DNA of 5,344 nt. Source: Bacteroidota bacterium (lineage in GTDB: Bacteria; Bacteroidota; Bacteroidia; Bacteroidales; P3). Of the stretch, positions 5,319 to 5,344 are shown in pieces. The position numbers and the translations under genes were made by a program. The number at the start of each line of letters is the position of its first letter. The first letter of the stretch is position 1. Below the pieces are notes generated by a model that worked only from the letters and a program-made list of their open reading frames with translations, had not been told where the DNA came from and searched no databases. The DNA lies in assembly GCA_030540495.1 (NCBI GenBank), contig JAUNWC010000127.1:1-5344 (forward strand), in the 5' to 3' direction.

Positions 5319-5344
5319 GCGCGTCCCTATTACAACCTATTACA

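Larger units (their letters stand above)
5257..5344. repeat. Right-hand repeat region (continues past the window)
   Basis: Non-coding DNA after the last gene with the same components as 71-367: AGGGCAAAGCC (5256-5266), a palindrome (5268-5280), an ACCTATAAGG unit (5281-5290), the dispersed element (5288-5318), and at the end the 10-bp-spaced CTATTACAAC CTATTACA (5327-5344), which resembles 341-357. A short inverted pair ACGC/GCGT (5311-5324) is also present. No standard intrinsic terminator is visible for the operon. The nearest candidate is GGCT (5276-5279) pairing with AGCC (5295-5298) before a G and five T, which is weak. Confidence 0.75.

Overview
The window looks like chromosomal DNA of an AT-rich member of the Bacteroidota (probably Bacteroidales or a relative). 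This is inferred from a TAnnTTTG-type promoter element before the first gene, A-rich leaders without clear Shine-Dalgarno sites, a Dcp-like oligopeptidase made as a lipoprotein, and the style of the PlsY protein. No rRNA, tRNA or other phylogenetic marker is present, so the placement is not firm.

Layout, left to right. Bases 1-70 may hold the last codons of an upstream plus-strand gene and a weak terminator. Bases 71-367 are non-coding and form a dense repeat region: degenerate 10-bp units (ATAGGTTNNN on the left, its reverse complement AACCTATNNN on the right) kept in 10-bp register, punctuated by four short GC-rich palindromes of the type GGAGCC-NNN-GGCTCC. The polarity of the units flips around a central element at 158-191. 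A Bacteroidota-type promoter at 360-391 then leads into plsY (420-1121), which ends at a clear intrinsic terminator (1155-1199). A second unit follows: a Dcp-like M3 metallopeptidase lipoprotein (1237-3399) and, 3 bp later, a five-helix membrane protein of the LTA synthase/sulfatase superfamily (3403-5256). From 5236 to the end the same kind of repeat DNA returns, including a second copy of the central element, and its first palindrome supplies the last six codons of the LTA-synthase-like gene.

Functionally, plsY makes lysophosphatidic acid from glycerol-3-phosphate and acyl-phosphate at the inner membrane. The M3 lipoprotein should trim peptides in the envelope. The LTA-synthase-like enzyme should transfer a phosphoglycerol or similar head group outside the inner membrane. 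All three are envelope functions, but only the last two look co-transcribed. The genes are ordinary. The part that deserves attention is the repeat DNA bracketing them, which I do not recognise as a named family and cannot assign a function to. I found no convincing new multi-gene system.
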